From Allobosea sp039673065 (GTDB lineage Bacteria; Pseudomonadota; Alphaproteobacteria; Rhizobiales; Beijerinckiaceae), in the NCBI RefSeq assembly GCF_039673065.1, contig NZ_JBDJKW010000011.1, positions 62,001 through 126,000 on the forward strand: a stretch of DNA of 64,000 nucleotides, in the 5' to 3' direction. How positions within the stretch are numbered: position 1 is the stretch's first letter; each line of letters starts with the position of its first letter. Below, one piece after another: positions 11,106-20,253 of the stretch. The notes beneath the pieces were generated by a model, which searched no databases, was not told the origin of the DNA, and saw only the letters and a list, made by a program, of their open reading frames with translations. The position numbers and the translations under genes were made by a program.

Positions 11106-12224
11106 TTAGTCGGCAAGCCACATCAGGGACTTGTCCGGAAGAAGCAGCGTGGCCGCTTCGCCGAGGCCGTAGAGCTCGTTTCCCGAGCGAAACGGCAGGT
11201 CGACCGCCACCTCGGAGCCGCCGACCGCGACACCGTAGCGCACGCTCGCGCCGAGGAATTCGCGGTGCCTGACCGTGCAGGGCAGGCGGGCGATGCCGGG
11301 GCCGGCCGCGGCGTCGGGCGGGGCGAGATCGGCGTGCTGCGGGCGGAAGACCAGGCGCGCGCCGGACGGCACGCTCTGGCCGGCCGGCACCTCCAGCGCC
11401 GTGCCGCCTTCCAGCGTGAAGCGGCGGCTGCCGCCGCTCTCCGCCAGCGCGCCGGAGAGGATGTTGGCGGTGCCGAGGAAGTTGGCGACGAAGAGGTTGG
11501 CCGGGCGCTCGTAGAGCTCCATCGGGGTGCCGACCTGCTGGACGGTGCCGTCGTTCATCACCGCGATGCGGTCGCAGATGCTGTTGGCCTCCTCCTGGTC
11601 GTGGGTGACGAAGATGGTGGTCAGGCCGAGCCGCTGCTGCAGGTCGCGCAGTTCGCGGCGCACCTGCACGCGCATCTTGGCGTCGAGATTTGAGAGCGGC
11701 TCGTCGAGGAGCAGCACCTTGGGCTCGACCGCGACGGTGCGGGCGACCGCGACGCGCTGCTGCTGCCCGCCCGAGAGCTGCGAGGGGCGCCGCTCGCCGA
11801 GATGGGCCAGCCCGACCAGCGCCAGCGCCGCCTCGACGCGCCGCTCGATCTCGGCGCGCTTCACGCCGCGCTCCTCCAGGCCGAAGGCGACGTTGCGGCG
11901 TACCGTCATGTGCGGCCACAGCGCATAGGACTGGAACACCATGCCGACATCGCGCTTCCAGGGCGGCAGCGCCGTGATGTCGGCGCCGCCGATGGTGACG
12001 CGGCCGGTATCGGCCTGGTTGAAGCCGGCGATCAGCCGCAGCAGCGTGGTCTTGCCGCAACCGGACGGGCCGAGGAAGGCGAAGAACTCGCCGGGTTCGA
12101 TCGCCAGGTTGACGTCCTTGAGGACGTGGTTGTCGCCATAGGACAGGTTGACGCCCTCGATCGCCACCGAGACGGCGGGCGTGGTCGGCAGGCTGTCGGC
12201 GGGAGCGGTGCTCGGCATGGTCAT
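11106..12224 (-). CDS. ABC transporter ATP-binding protein, iron(III)/putrescine (FbpC/PotA) type
   Basis: ATPase of 372 residues: an N-terminal ATPase domain and a C-terminal TOBE domain. Motifs include FLGPSGCGKTTLLRLIAGF (Walker A), LSGGQQQRVAVARTVAVEPKVLLLDEPLSNLD (signature plus Walker B) and FVTHDQEEA (switch His). TOBE-like strands follow (SGARLVFRPQHADL, LPCTVRHREFLGASVRYGV). The start ATG at 12224 overlaps the permease stop by ATGA. Last gene of a binding protein - permease - ATPase operon. The substrate (Fe3+, polyamine, 2-aminoethylphosphonate or other) is not resolved by sequence. Confidence 0.92.
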   Translation of the reverse strand: MTMPSTAPADSLPTTPAVSVAIEGVNLSYGDNHVLKDVNLAIEPGEFFAFLGPSGCGKTTLLRLIAGFNQADTGRVTIGGADITALPPWKRDVGMVFQSYALWPHMTVRRNVAFGLEERGVKRAEIERRVEAALALVGLAHLGERRPSQLSGGQQQRVAVARTVAVEPKVLLLDEPLSNLDAKMRVQVRRELRDLQQRLGLTTIFVTHDQEEANSICDRIAVMNDGTVQQVGTPMELYERPANLFVANFLGTANILSGALAESGGSRRFTLEGGTALEVPAGQSVPSGARLVFRPQHADLAPPDAAAGPGIARLPCTVRHREFLGASVRYGVAVGGSEVAVDLPFRSGNELYGLGEAATLLLPDKSLMWLAD

Positions 12225-13930
12225 AGGCCACGGGCCTTCTGGCTGCGTTCGATGACGAGATGGGAGAGGAAGGTGCAGAGCGCGACCAGCACCACGGCGA
12301 CGACGCCCAGCGCCGCGCCGGGCCCGCGCCCGGCCGCCGACTGCATGAAGACGTAGAGCCCGTAGGCCAGCGGCGCGTCGGAGTTGGACTGCACCAGCAT
12401 CAGAGTGGCCGAGAGCTCGACGGCCGCGGTCGCGAAGGAGGTGACGAAGCCGGCGAGGATGCCGCCGGTCATCAGCGGCACCACCACGCGCCGGACGGTG
12501 CGGGCCTTGGTGGCGCCGAGGTTCTCCGCCGCCTCCTCCAGCGAGACGGAGATCTGCTGGAGCGCGGCATAGCAGGCGCGCAGCGCATAGGGCAGGCGCC
12601 TGATCGCCAGCGCCAGCACGATGGTCACCCAGAGCGCGGCGAGCGGCGTGCCGTCCGGCAGCGTGATGCCGTAGAAGGTGCGCAGATAGCCGATGCCGAG
12701 CACTACGCCCGGGATGGCGAGCGCGGCCGAGGCCATCCAGTCCAGCCATTCGCGCCCGATCAGCTTGGTGCGCAGGACGAGATAGGCGATGGCGACGCCG
12801 AGCACGACGTCGATGGCGCCGGCCAGCGAGGCGTAGATCAGCGTGTTCTTGATGTAGAGCGAACTCTCGCCGAAGACGCGGCTGTAATGGGCCAGCGTGT
12901 AGGCATCCGGCAGCGGCGAGAACGACCAGATCGTCGCGAAGGAGAGCAGCAGCAGGCCGAGATGCGGCGCCAGCACCAGCGCCAGGATCAGGAAGACCAC
13001 GCCATAGCCGAGGATCGCCTCGTGCGGGCGCATCGCGCGCCGGGCGAGGCCACCGCCGCCGCGCTGCGTGGTGGCGTAGTCGCGGCCCTTCAGCGCCAGC
13101 GCCGAGAACCACATCGCCAGCACGGAGGCGACGATCAGCACCACGGAGATGACATAGCCCATCGGATCGGTGATGCCGATCGAGGTGACGCGCAGATAGG
13201 CCTGCGGCGCCAGCATGTCCTTGACGTTGAGCAGCAGCGGCGTGGCGAGGTCGTCGAAGACCTTGACGAAGACCAGCGAGGCGCCGGCGAGATAGCCCGG
13301 CATGGCGAGCGGGAAGACGATGCGGCGGAACAGGCGGAAGCCCGAGGAACCGAGATTCTGCGCCGCCTCCTCCATGGCCCGGTCGATATTGCGCAGCGCC
13401 GCCGAGAGATTGATCAGGATGAAGGGGAAGTAGTGCACGGTCTGGACGAAGATGACGCCGTTCAGCCCCTCCATGAAGTCGAGCTTGAAGCCGAACCAGT
13501 CGTCCAGCAGCAGGTTCACCGTGCCGTTGCGGCCGAAGAAGAGCTGCATCGCCACCGCGCCGACGAAGGGCGGCATGATCAGCGGCAGGAAGCCGAGCGT
13601 CTGGACGATCACCGCGCCGCGGAAGGCGAAGCGCGTGGTCAGATAGGCCAGCGGCAGGGCGAAGACCGAGGCCCAGACCACCGACATGGACGAGACGTAG
13701 AAGGAGTTCCACAGCGAGCGCATGAACAGCTCGGTGCGGGCGAAGTCGTAGAAGTTCACCAGGGTGAAGGTCGAGGTGCCCTTCTCGGTGAAGGCGACAT
13801 AGATGACGGTCGCCACCGGCAGCACCAGGAAGGCCAGCAGGAAGGCTGCGATCGCCAGCGCGAGCGCGATCTGGCCGGACGTCGCGGAGGCGAGGCGGGC
13901 GCGGCGCGGGGGAGTGGAGACGGCGGTCAT
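12221..13930 (-). CDS. ABC transporter permease, iron/putrescine type, two domains fused (FbpB-like)
   Basis: Inner-membrane permease of 569 residues with about twelve helices in two homologous halves, the usual arrangement for FbpB/ThiP-type proteins. Each half has an EAA loop (MEEAAQNLGSSGFRLFRRIVFPL and LEEAAENLGATKARTVRRVVVPL). I use the ATG at 13930 (MTAVSTPP) with a GAGAG upstream; an in-frame ATG 45 bases earlier gives a longer, charged leader. Its stop overlaps the ATPase start. A GC-rich gap of 144 bases with hairpin potential separates it from the binding protein. Confidence 0.9.
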   Translation of the reverse strand: MTAVSTPPRRARLASATSGQIALALAIAAFLLAFLVLPVATVIYVAFTEKGTSTFTLVNFYDFARTELFMRSLWNSFYVSSMSVVWASVFALPLAYLTTRFAFRGAVIVQTLGFLPLIMPPFVGAVAMQLFFGRNGTVNLLLDDWFGFKLDFMEGLNGVIFVQTVHYFPFILINLSAALRNIDRAMEEAAQNLGSSGFRLFRRIVFPLAMPGYLAGASLVFVKVFDDLATPLLLNVKDMLAPQAYLRVTSIGITDPMGYVISVVLIVASVLAMWFSALALKGRDYATTQRGGGGLARRAMRPHEAILGYGVVFLILALVLAPHLGLLLLSFATIWSFSPLPDAYTLAHYSRVFGESSLYIKNTLIYASLAGAIDVVLGVAIAYLVLRTKLIGREWLDWMASAALAIPGVVLGIGYLRTFYGITLPDGTPLAALWVTIVLALAIRRLPYALRACYAALQQISVSLEEAAENLGATKARTVRRVVVPLMTGGILAGFVTSFATAAVELSATLMLVQSNSDAPLAYGLYVFMQSAAGRGPGAALGVVAVVLVALCTFLSHLVIERSQKARGL

Positions 13931-14074
13931 CGGCTCTCGTTTCGCGAGGTCATGTCGGTCGGGCTCTCGCGCCACGGCCGGGCCGGGACCGGCCCGTCAC
14001 CGTCTCCCTTCCGGGAGGCGCATCGGGGCCGGTGCGGCCCGCCGTGCGGGCGGGCATGACGGGATCGCGCCGGC
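13931..14074 (-). other. GC-rich gap with hairpins inside the Fbp-like operon
   Basis: No gene. It contains small inverted repeats such as GCCCGCCGTGCGGGC near 14037 and CTCCCTTCCGGGAG near 14005. As it lies between the binding-protein and permease genes, it may let the binding protein be made in excess. This is inference. Confidence 0.35.
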
Positions 14075-15403
14075 TCAGCGGGCCGCCTTCAGCGCCTCCT
14101 CGGCCTTGGCCTTGGCCTTGGCGTAGTTGTCGCGGGCGAAGCTCGCCCATTGCGCTTCGACCTCGGCCTGGCGGGCGCCCTTCTGCTTGCCGCCGGTGAA
14201 GGCGCCGCGCAGTTCGGCGCTGGCGGCCTGCTCCTCGCTGACCGGCATGGCGGCGATCAGGTCGCGGGCCTCGCCGGCGAACGCACGGGCCTTCTCGTTC
14301 GGCTTCTTAGCAAGCGCGGCATCGACGGCGTGCAGCGTCTTGGTGACGTCCTTGAGCGCGTCGAGCTGGAAGGAGATCAACTGGTCGAACAGCGTGTCGA
14401 CCACCGCGGTGCGGACCTCCGACTTGTCGACGTCGAAGCCGATCATCTTCTGGAAGCGCGGATCGGTGAAGGGGTTGGGATAGTCCTCGCCGGCCTTGGC
14501 GTAGACCGCCGGGTTGACCGGCAGGCGGCGGATGCCGGGCTGCAGCAGCACCTCCTGGCCTGAGGTGGAGAGCAGGAACTCGACGAAGGCCTCGGCACCG
14601 GCCTGGTTCGGCGCGCTGGCGACGATGCCAACATTGGCCGGCACGACGGTGGTCACCGTCGGATAGACGAACTTCACCGGGAAGCCGGAGGCCTGCGCCG
14701 AGAAGGCGAAGAAATCGATGACGATGCCGACGCCGACCTGCCCGGAATTCACCGCCTCCGGCACGCCGAAGGAGCGCTCGGTGATCGAGCGGAAATTGCC
14801 GGACATGTCCTTGATGGTGCGCCAGCCCTTCTCCCAGCCCTCGCCCTGCAGGATCGTCTCGATCGTCAAATGCGTGGTGCCGGAGCGGGCGGGCGAGGCG
14901 ATCGAGACATGGTCGAAGAAGGCCGGCTCGGCGAGGTCCTGCCAGTCCTTGGGCTCGGGCAGCTTGTTGGCCTTGGCGTAGCGCTCGTTCCACATGATGC
15001 CGTAGCCGGAGGCCGCGAAGCCGGAATAGAAGCCGGCCGGGTCGTTGATCGGGTAGGAGCCGATCTTGTCCGGGATGCCGGTCGCCTTCGGCTTGTACTG
15101 CACCAGCAGCTTCTTGCCTTTCAGCACCTCGAAAGCGTCGGGCGCCGAGGCCCAGAACAGGTCGACCTGGTTGTTGGCCTTGGTCTCCTCGAGATATTTC
15201 ACGCCGGCATTGGTGTTGCGGTTCTGGACCTCGAGCGTCACGCCCGGCACCGCCGTCTCGAAGGCCTTCTTGATCGGGTCGGTCACGTCCTTGGAGAAGG
15301 AGGTCACCACCGTGACCTTGCCGGAGGGCGCCTGCGCCCAGACGGCGGGTGCGGCCAGGCCGAGGGCGAGCGCACCGGTCAGCGCGATACGGCGGGTGAT
15401 CAT
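14075..15403 (-). CDS. ABC transporter substrate-binding protein, iron/putrescine (FbpA-like) family
   Basis: Periplasmic receptor, 442 residues, about 100 longer than a standard FbpA. A signal peptide (MITRRIALTGALALGLAAP...AQA) is followed by a type-II binding fold (KVTVVTSFSKDVTDPIKKAF, NNQVDLFWASAPDAFEVLKG). The extra length is a Lys/Ala-rich helical tail (about residues 350-442: KKPNEKARAFAGEARDLIAA and AQWASFARDNYAKAKAKA). The ATG at 15403 is preceded by AAGGGAGGAAGAAGA, a strong ribosome-binding site. First gene of the operon; the ligand is unknown. Confidence 0.88.
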   Translation of the reverse strand: MITRRIALTGALALGLAAPAVWAQAPSGKVTVVTSFSKDVTDPIKKAFETAVPGVTLEVQNRNTNAGVKYLEETKANNQVDLFWASAPDAFEVLKGKKLLVQYKPKATGIPDKIGSYPINDPAGFYSGFAASGYGIMWNERYAKANKLPEPKDWQDLAEPAFFDHVSIASPARSGTTHLTIETILQGEGWEKGWRTIKDMSGNFRSITERSFGVPEAVNSGQVGVGIVIDFFAFSAQASGFPVKFVYPTVTTVVPANVGIVASAPNQAGAEAFVEFLLSTSGQEVLLQPGIRRLPVNPAVYAKAGEDYPNPFTDPRFQKMIGFDVDKSEVRTAVVDTLFDQLISFQLDALKDVTKTLHAVDAALAKKPNEKARAFAGEARDLIAAMPVSEEQAASAELRGAFTGGKQKGARQAEVEAQWASFARDNYAKAKAKAEEALKAAR

Positions 15404-15561
15404 TTCTTCTTCCTCCCTTGATGCCGCCGGCGGCGTCGAGGCCGCCGGCGATCGATCCGTGATGCCGCTTCGCTGCGGCCATTGGCGTGAGGCTGTCACA
15501 AAACCGGCCGGGCTGTCATCCTGGATTCGCCCCCCTTGCGCGGAGGCGTCCCTAAACGCGA

Positions 15562-15585
15562 ACGGGCGGCCGATTGGCCGCCCGT
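15562..15585 (-). terminator. Hairpin after the BKACE gene, probable terminator
   Basis: ACGGGCGGCC and GGCCGCCCGT form a perfect 10-bp stem around GATT. On the minus strand it is followed by TTCGCGTTTAGG, a weak T-rich run. It lies 27 bases past the BKACE stop and before the next operon. Confidence 0.6.
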
Positions 15586-15611
15586 CCTGGCGTCGTTCAT
15601 GCGGGATGGCG

Positions 15612-16544
15612 CTAGAAGGCGACCTTGTCGGCGCCCTTGAGCTGGAGCGTCTCGCGCGCCTCGGCCGGTGTCGCGATCTCCAGTCCCAGCCCCTCGACGA
15701 TCTGGCGGGCGGCGCGCACCTGCGCGGCGTTCGATTCGGCGAGCTTGCCCGGCCCGAGCCAGAGCGAATCCTCAAGGCCGACGCGGAGATTGCCGCCCAT
15801 CGCGACCGCCATGGCGGCGATCGGGAGCTGGTGGCGGCCGGCGCCGAGCACCGACCACACATAGTCGTCGCCGAACAGCCGGTCGGCCGTGCGCTTCATA
15901 TGCGCGACGTCCTCCGGGTGCGGCCCGATGCCGCCGAGCAGGCCGAAGACCGACTGCACGAAGAAGGGCGGCTTCACCAGCCCGCGATCGACGAAATGGG
16001 CCAGCGTGTAGAGATGGCCGATATCGTAGCACTCGATCTCGAAGCGCGTGCCGTTCTCGGCGCAGGTCGTCAGAATGTTCTCGATGTCCTTGAAGGTGTT
16101 CTTGAAGACGCGGTCGTCCGAACCTTCGAGGTAGGGCCGCTCCCAGTCGTGCTTGAACTCCTTGAAGCGGTTCAGCATCGGGTAAAGGCCGAAGTTCATC
16201 GAGCCCATGTTGAGCGAGGCGACCTCGGGCTTGAATTTGGCGCAGGGCTGCAGCCGCTCCTCGACCAGCATGGTCGGTGCGCCGCCGGTGGTGATGTTAA
16301 CGACCGCGTCGCAGCGCTGCTTGATCACCCGCAGAATCGGCTCGAAGGCTTCCGGCGACTGGTCTGGCTGGCCGGTCTTGGGGTTGCGGGCATGGACGTG
16401 CACCAGTGCGGCGCCGGCCTCGGCCGCGCCGATGGCGGCGTCCGAGATCTCCTCCGGCGTCACCGGCAGATGCGGCGACATCGAGGGCGTGTGGATCGCG
16501 CCGGTGACGGCGCAGGTGATGATGACTTTGCGGTTCTTGGCCAT
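15612..16544 (-). CDS. Beta-keto acid cleavage enzyme (BKACE / Kce, DUF849)
   Basis: Zn-dependent TIM-barrel enzyme of 310 residues, the standard length. The family cleaves a beta-keto acid with acetyl-CoA to give acetoacetate and a new CoA ester; known members act on 3-keto-5-aminohexanoate, dehydrocarnitine and others. Hallmarks are ITCAVTGAIHTPSMSPHLPVTPEEI at the start and HVHARNPKTGQPDQSPE, whose two His ligand the metal. The ATG at 16544 (MAKNRK) is preferred over one seven codons upstream because AGGACC precedes it. The next gene upstream encodes a 3-hydroxyacyl-CoA-type dehydrogenase, which would make the keto substrate, as in carnitine degradation. The actual substrate is not determined. 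Confidence 0.9.
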   Translation of the reverse strand: MAKNRKVIITCAVTGAIHTPSMSPHLPVTPEEISDAAIGAAEAGAALVHVHARNPKTGQPDQSPEAFEPILRVIKQRCDAVVNITTGGAPTMLVEERLQPCAKFKPEVASLNMGSMNFGLYPMLNRFKEFKHDWERPYLEGSDDRVFKNTFKDIENILTTCAENGTRFEIECYDIGHLYTLAHFVDRGLVKPPFFVQSVFGLLGGIGPHPEDVAHMKRTADRLFGDDYVWSVLGAGRHQLPIAAMAVAMGGNLRVGLEDSLWLGPGKLAESNAAQVRAARQIVEGLGLEIATPAEARETLQLKGADKVAF

Positions 16545-16585
16545 GGGCTTTGGTCCTGCGGGCACGGTCTGGTTGGCGGGGCGGG

Positions 16586-17524
16586 TCAGGCGGGCTTGCG
16601 CTTGGCTGAGCGCTTATGGGCCTTGAGGGCGGCGAGGCGCTCGTCGCGCCAGACGCTGAGATCGGCGATGCGCCGGGGCTCCTGCGCACCCTTCCATTCG
16701 CTCATGATCGTGTCGACCGTCGCCTGGCCGAAGGGATCGCCGGCGCTGCTCTCCTTCGCCATGCGGTCGAGCGAGGCGCCGTAGCGGGTGCAGTAGTCGC
16801 GGATCCCGCCCGGCGCGTTGAGCTCGATCGTCTCGAACGGGCCCATGAAGGACCAGCGCAGGCCGAGCCCGTCGCGGATGGTCTTGTCGACATCCTCGGC
16901 GCTGGCGACCCCGTCGCCGACGATGCGGAAGGCTTCCGCCAGCAGCACCGCCTGCAGCCGGTTGAGGATGAAGCCGGCCTTCTCCTTGCGCAGCACCACC
17001 GGCACCTGGCCGGCCTGCTCGTAGAGCGCCTTGGCGCGGTCGACGACGGCGGCGTCCGTCCAGGGCGAGGGCGCGAGCTCGACGATCGGCACCAGATGTG
17101 GCGGGTTGACCGGGTGGCCGACCAGGCAGCGGCCGCGGCCGGCGAGCCCCTCGGTGAAAGCGGAGGCGAGGATGTAGGAGGTCGACGAGGCGAGGATGGC
17201 GTCGGGCGGCGCCAGGCGGTCCATCTCGGCGAAGAGCGCCTGCTTGGCCTCGACCGTCTCCGGCCCGTTCTCCTGCACCAGCGCGACGCCGTCGATCGCG
17301 TCGGCGAGGTCCTTCGCCACGCGGATGCGGGCGAGCGCGCCGTCGGGATCCTCGACCAGCCCGTGGCCTGCCAGCTCGCGCAGGTTGACGGCGATATGGT
17401 CGCGTGCGGCCTGTGCCGCTTCCTGCTTCACATCGTGCAGCGCGACGTCGAAGCCGTGGCTGGCGAAGACGGTGGCCCAGGCGCGGCCGATCAGGCCGGA
17501 GCCGACGATGGCGATCTTGGTCAT
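16586..17524 (-). CDS. 3-hydroxyacyl-CoA dehydrogenase family protein (lambda-crystallin / L-gulonate or L-carnitine dehydrogenase-like)
   Basis: NAD-dependent dehydrogenase of 312 residues. The Rossmann motif GSGLIGRAW (from residue 8) opens the protein. SSTSYILASAF and GHPVNPPHLVPIVEL contain the catalytic Ser/His region. GLRWSFMGPFETIELNAPGG resembles the lambda-crystallin/L-gulonate 3-dehydrogenase group. Such enzymes oxidise a secondary hydroxyl to a ketone. With the BKACE gene 41 bases downstream, a two-step route (hydroxy acid to keto acid to acetoacetate plus CoA ester) is plausible. L-carnitine is one candidate substrate, but no CoA transferase or thioesterase is nearby to support it. 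Confidence 0.85.
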   Translation of the reverse strand: MTKIAIVGSGLIGRAWATVFASHGFDVALHDVKQEAAQAARDHIAVNLRELAGHGLVEDPDGALARIRVAKDLADAIDGVALVQENGPETVEAKQALFAEMDRLAPPDAILASSTSYILASAFTEGLAGRGRCLVGHPVNPPHLVPIVELAPSPWTDAAVVDRAKALYEQAGQVPVVLRKEKAGFILNRLQAVLLAEAFRIVGDGVASAEDVDKTIRDGLGLRWSFMGPFETIELNAPGGIRDYCTRYGASLDRMAKESSAGDPFGQATVDTIMSEWKGAQEPRRIADLSVWRDERLAALKAHKRSAKRKPA

Positions 17525-17561
17525 GCGAGAACATCCATGGACAGACGAACGGGAACCACGC

Positions 17562-17708
17562 CGTCATTCCGGGGCACGCCGCAGGCGTGAGCCCGGAACC
17601 CATAACCGCGGGCGGTCGTAGGTGAGGCGCGACAATGGCGGCGGTTCTTCCGGAACCGGCGACGGTCATGGGTTCCGGGCTCTTCGCTGCGCGAAGCCCC
17701 GGAATGAC
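17562..17708. repeat. Paired inverted-repeat (REP-like) intergenic element
   Basis: Outer arms GTCATTCCGGGGC (17562) and GCCCCGGAATGAC (ending 17708) are a perfect 13-bp inverted repeat. Inner arms GAGCCCGGAACCCAT and ATGGGTTCCGGGCTC are a perfect 15-bp inverted repeat. Each arm also holds its own small hairpin (CACGCCGCAGGCGTG; TTCGCTGCGCGAA). The element fills the gap between the Liv fusion gene and the dehydrogenase gene. A related element lies at 21174-21316. Confidence 0.8.
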
Positions 17709-17720
17709 TGAGAATGCCGT

Positions 17721-20246
17721 TCACAGCCACAGCACCTGCCGGCGCAGGGCGAGGTCCTGGCTCAGCGCGCGCGAGGGGCCGATATGGGTGACCTGGCCGC
17801 GCTCGAGCACGACGGTGCGGTCGGAAAGCGCCAGCGCGAGGTCGAGATGGTGGTCGACGATCACGATGGCGATCTCCTTGCGCAGCTTGTCGAAGGCCTC
17901 GAACAGCTCCTCGACCACCGCTGGCGCCAGCCCCTCGAAGGGCTCGTCCAGCAGGAGCACGCGGGTGTCGCCTGAGAGTGCGCGGGCGACCGCGACCATC
18001 TGCTGCTCGCCGCCGGAGAGATAGTCGGCCGGCGAGCTCCAGCGCTCCTTGATGCGCGGGAAGAAGGAGAAGATCTTCTCGTCCTCCCAGTGCACGCCGT
18101 TGCCGGTGACGCGACGCAGCCGGCCGAGCTCCATATTGTCCTTGACGCTCATGCCGGCGAACAGGCCGCGCCCCTGCGGGACATAGGCGATGCCGGAGCG
18201 GGCGATCTGCGCCGGCGGCAGGCCGGCGATGTCCTGCCCGGCGAGCACGACGCTGCCTGCGGCCGGCGGGGCGATGCCGGTGATGGTCTTGAGCAGCGTC
18301 GACTTGCCGGCGCCGTTACGGCCGAGCAGGGCGACGATCTCGTTCTCGTGCACGCCGAAGCTGACATCGCGCAGGATGTGGCTCTTGCCGTAGAAGGTGT
18401 CGACCTTGTCGAGCCCGAGCAGGACCTTCTCGCCCGCGGCACTCTCGCGCGGCTTGGCGGCCAGGGCATGGGCGCCGGAGCCGATATAGACCTCCTGCAC
18501 CTTCGCAGAGGAGCGGGCGTCCTCCACCGTGCCGTCGACCAGCACCGAGCCCTCGTTCATCACGGTGACATGGTCGGCGATGGCGAAGACGCGGTCGATA
18601 TCGTGCTCGACCAGCAGCACGGGCAGGTCGGTCGAGATCGACTTGATCAGGTTGCCGACGCGCTCGCGCTCCGCCGCGGCAAGCCCGGCCAGCGGCTCGT
18701 CGAGCAGCAGCACGCGCGGGCTGGTGGCGAGCGCCAGCGACATGTCGAGCAGGCGCTGGCCGCCATAGCTCAGCGAGCCGGCCTCCGCCTGCTCGATGCC
18801 GGACAGGCCCATGGTCGAGATGACCTGGCCGGCCTCGTCGTTGATCCGCGCCACCGCTCCGGCCGGCCGCCAGACACCGAAGCGCTCTGGCGCCCGGGCC
18901 TGGACGGCGAGGCGGACGTTCTCGGCGACCGACAGCGTCGGGAACAGGTTGGTGATCTGGAAGGCGCGGCCGATGCCGGCCTGGGTGATCTGCTCCGGCG
19001 GCAATCCCGCGATGTCGCGCTCGCGCAGCCTGACCTGGCCCCGGTCGGGCGAAAACAGGCCCGAGATCAGGTTGAAGGCCGTGGTCTTGCCGGCGCCGTT
19101 CGGCCCGATCAGCGCGTGCAGGCGCCGGTCGCGCATGGTGATGTCGACGTTCTCGACCGCCTTGATGCCGCCGAAGCTCTTGGCGAGGCCGGTGGCGCTG
19201 AGGATGGTGCCGTCGCCGGCGTCGGCCGGCTTCATGAAGGCCGGCAACTCCACCGCGCCGGCCTTGCGGGCCGACATGGCGGCGTCCTCGGCCAGCCGCT
19301 TGCGGAACGGCTTGAGCAGGCGCTGGCCGACGCCGACGAGACCGTCCGGCGAAAAGACGATGAAGGCGACGAAGAGCAGGCCGAACCAGAACAGCCAGTT
19401 CGGCGTCATGCTCGAGAGATAGTCGCGGAAGACCACGAAGAACAGCGCGCCCAGCGCCGGCCCGAGGAAGGAGCGCATGCCGCCGATCACCACCATGGCG
19501 AGCAACTCGCCCGAGAAGGCGACGGAGATCGGCTCGGCAGAGGTCATGCGGTTGTTGAACAGCAGCAGCGTGCCGGCGAGCCCGGTCAGCGTGGCGGAGG
19601 CGGTGAAGGCGACGAGCTTGTAGCGGGTGGTGGCGTAGCCGAGGAAACGCGCGCGCTGCTCGTTCTCGCGGATGGCGACCAGCACGGTGCCGACCGGCGA
19701 GCGATGGAAGCGCCAGAGCAGGTAGACCACGCCGAAGGCGATGGCCGCGACCAGCCCGTAGAAGGTGCCGCTGCTCTCGAAATCGAGGCCGAGGAAGCGC
19801 GGGCGGGTGATACCACCGAGCCCGTCCTCGCCGCCGGTGAAGGAGGTCCAGCGGAAGGCGACGGAGTAGACCATCGCCGCCAGCGCGAGCGTCAGCAGCG
19901 AGAAGTAGACGCCGCGCCGGCGCAGGATCAGCGCGCCGAAGGCGAAGGCGATGGCGCCGACTAGCGCGATCGCCAGCAGCACCGGCAGGACGAAATGCTC
20001 GGGGAACCAGTGGCGCTGCATCAGGCCCGCTGCATAGGCGGCAATGCCGAACCATGCGCCGTGGCCGAAGGAGACCAGGCCGGTGGTGCCGACCAGGATG
20101 TTCAGCCCCATGCAGGCGATGGCGAAGATGACGATCTCGGTCGCCGAGGTCGTGCCTAGCCCGAGCGCGTGCATCAGCGAGGGCAGGGCGGCGAGCCCGA
20201 CGGCCGCGATGACGAGGGGCAGATAGTCGTGACGGGTCGAGGTCAT
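17721..20246 (-). CDS. Branched-chain amino acid-type ABC transporter, LivM-LivG-LivF fusion
   Basis: One 841-residue chain with three transporter parts. Residues 1 to about 325 are a LivM permease (GLVSFGHGAWFGIAAYAAGL; ENEQRARFLGYATTRYKLVAF). About 350-590 is LivG (GPNGAGKTTAFNLISGL; LSYGGQRLLDMSLAL; VLLLDEPLAGL). About 615-841 is LivF (GRNGAGKSTLLKTITG; LSGGEQQMVAVARAL; VLLLDEPFEGL; DHHLDLAL). All ATPase motifs are intact. The start ATG at 20246 lies seven bases after the livH-like stop. LivM-LivG fusions are known; adding LivF to the same chain is unusual. Liv-type systems also carry amides, urea and aromatic acids, so leucine import is not assured. Confidence 0.92.
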   Translation of the reverse strand: MTSTRHDYLPLVIAAVGLAALPSLMHALGLGTTSATEIVIFAIACMGLNILVGTTGLVSFGHGAWFGIAAYAAGLMQRHWFPEHFVLPVLLAIALVGAIAFAFGALILRRRGVYFSLLTLALAAMVYSVAFRWTSFTGGEDGLGGITRPRFLGLDFESSGTFYGLVAAIAFGVVYLLWRFHRSPVGTVLVAIRENEQRARFLGYATTRYKLVAFTASATLTGLAGTLLLFNNRMTSAEPISVAFSGELLAMVVIGGMRSFLGPALGALFFVVFRDYLSSMTPNWLFWFGLLFVAFIVFSPDGLVGVGQRLLKPFRKRLAEDAAMSARKAGAVELPAFMKPADAGDGTILSATGLAKSFGGIKAVENVDITMRDRRLHALIGPNGAGKTTAFNLISGLFSPDRGQVRLRERDIAGLPPEQITQAGIGRAFQITNLFPTLSVAENVRLAVQARAPERFGVWRPAGAVARINDEAGQVISTMGLSGIEQAEAGSLSYGGQRLLDMSLALATSPRVLLLDEPLAGLAAAERERVGNLIKSISTDLPVLLVEHDIDRVFAIADHVTVMNEGSVLVDGTVEDARSSAKVQEVYIGSGAHALAAKPRESAAGEKVLLGLDKVDTFYGKSHILRDVSFGVHENEIVALLGRNGAGKSTLLKTITGIAPPAAGSVVLAGQDIAGLPPAQIARSGIAYVPQGRGLFAGMSVKDNMELGRLRRVTGNGVHWEDEKIFSFFPRIKERWSSPADYLSGGEQQMVAVARALSGDTRVLLLDEPFEGLAPAVVEELFEAFDKLRKEIAIVIVDHHLDLALALSDRTVVLERGQVTHIGPSRALSQDLALRRQVLWL

Positions 20247-20253
20247 GTCGGCC

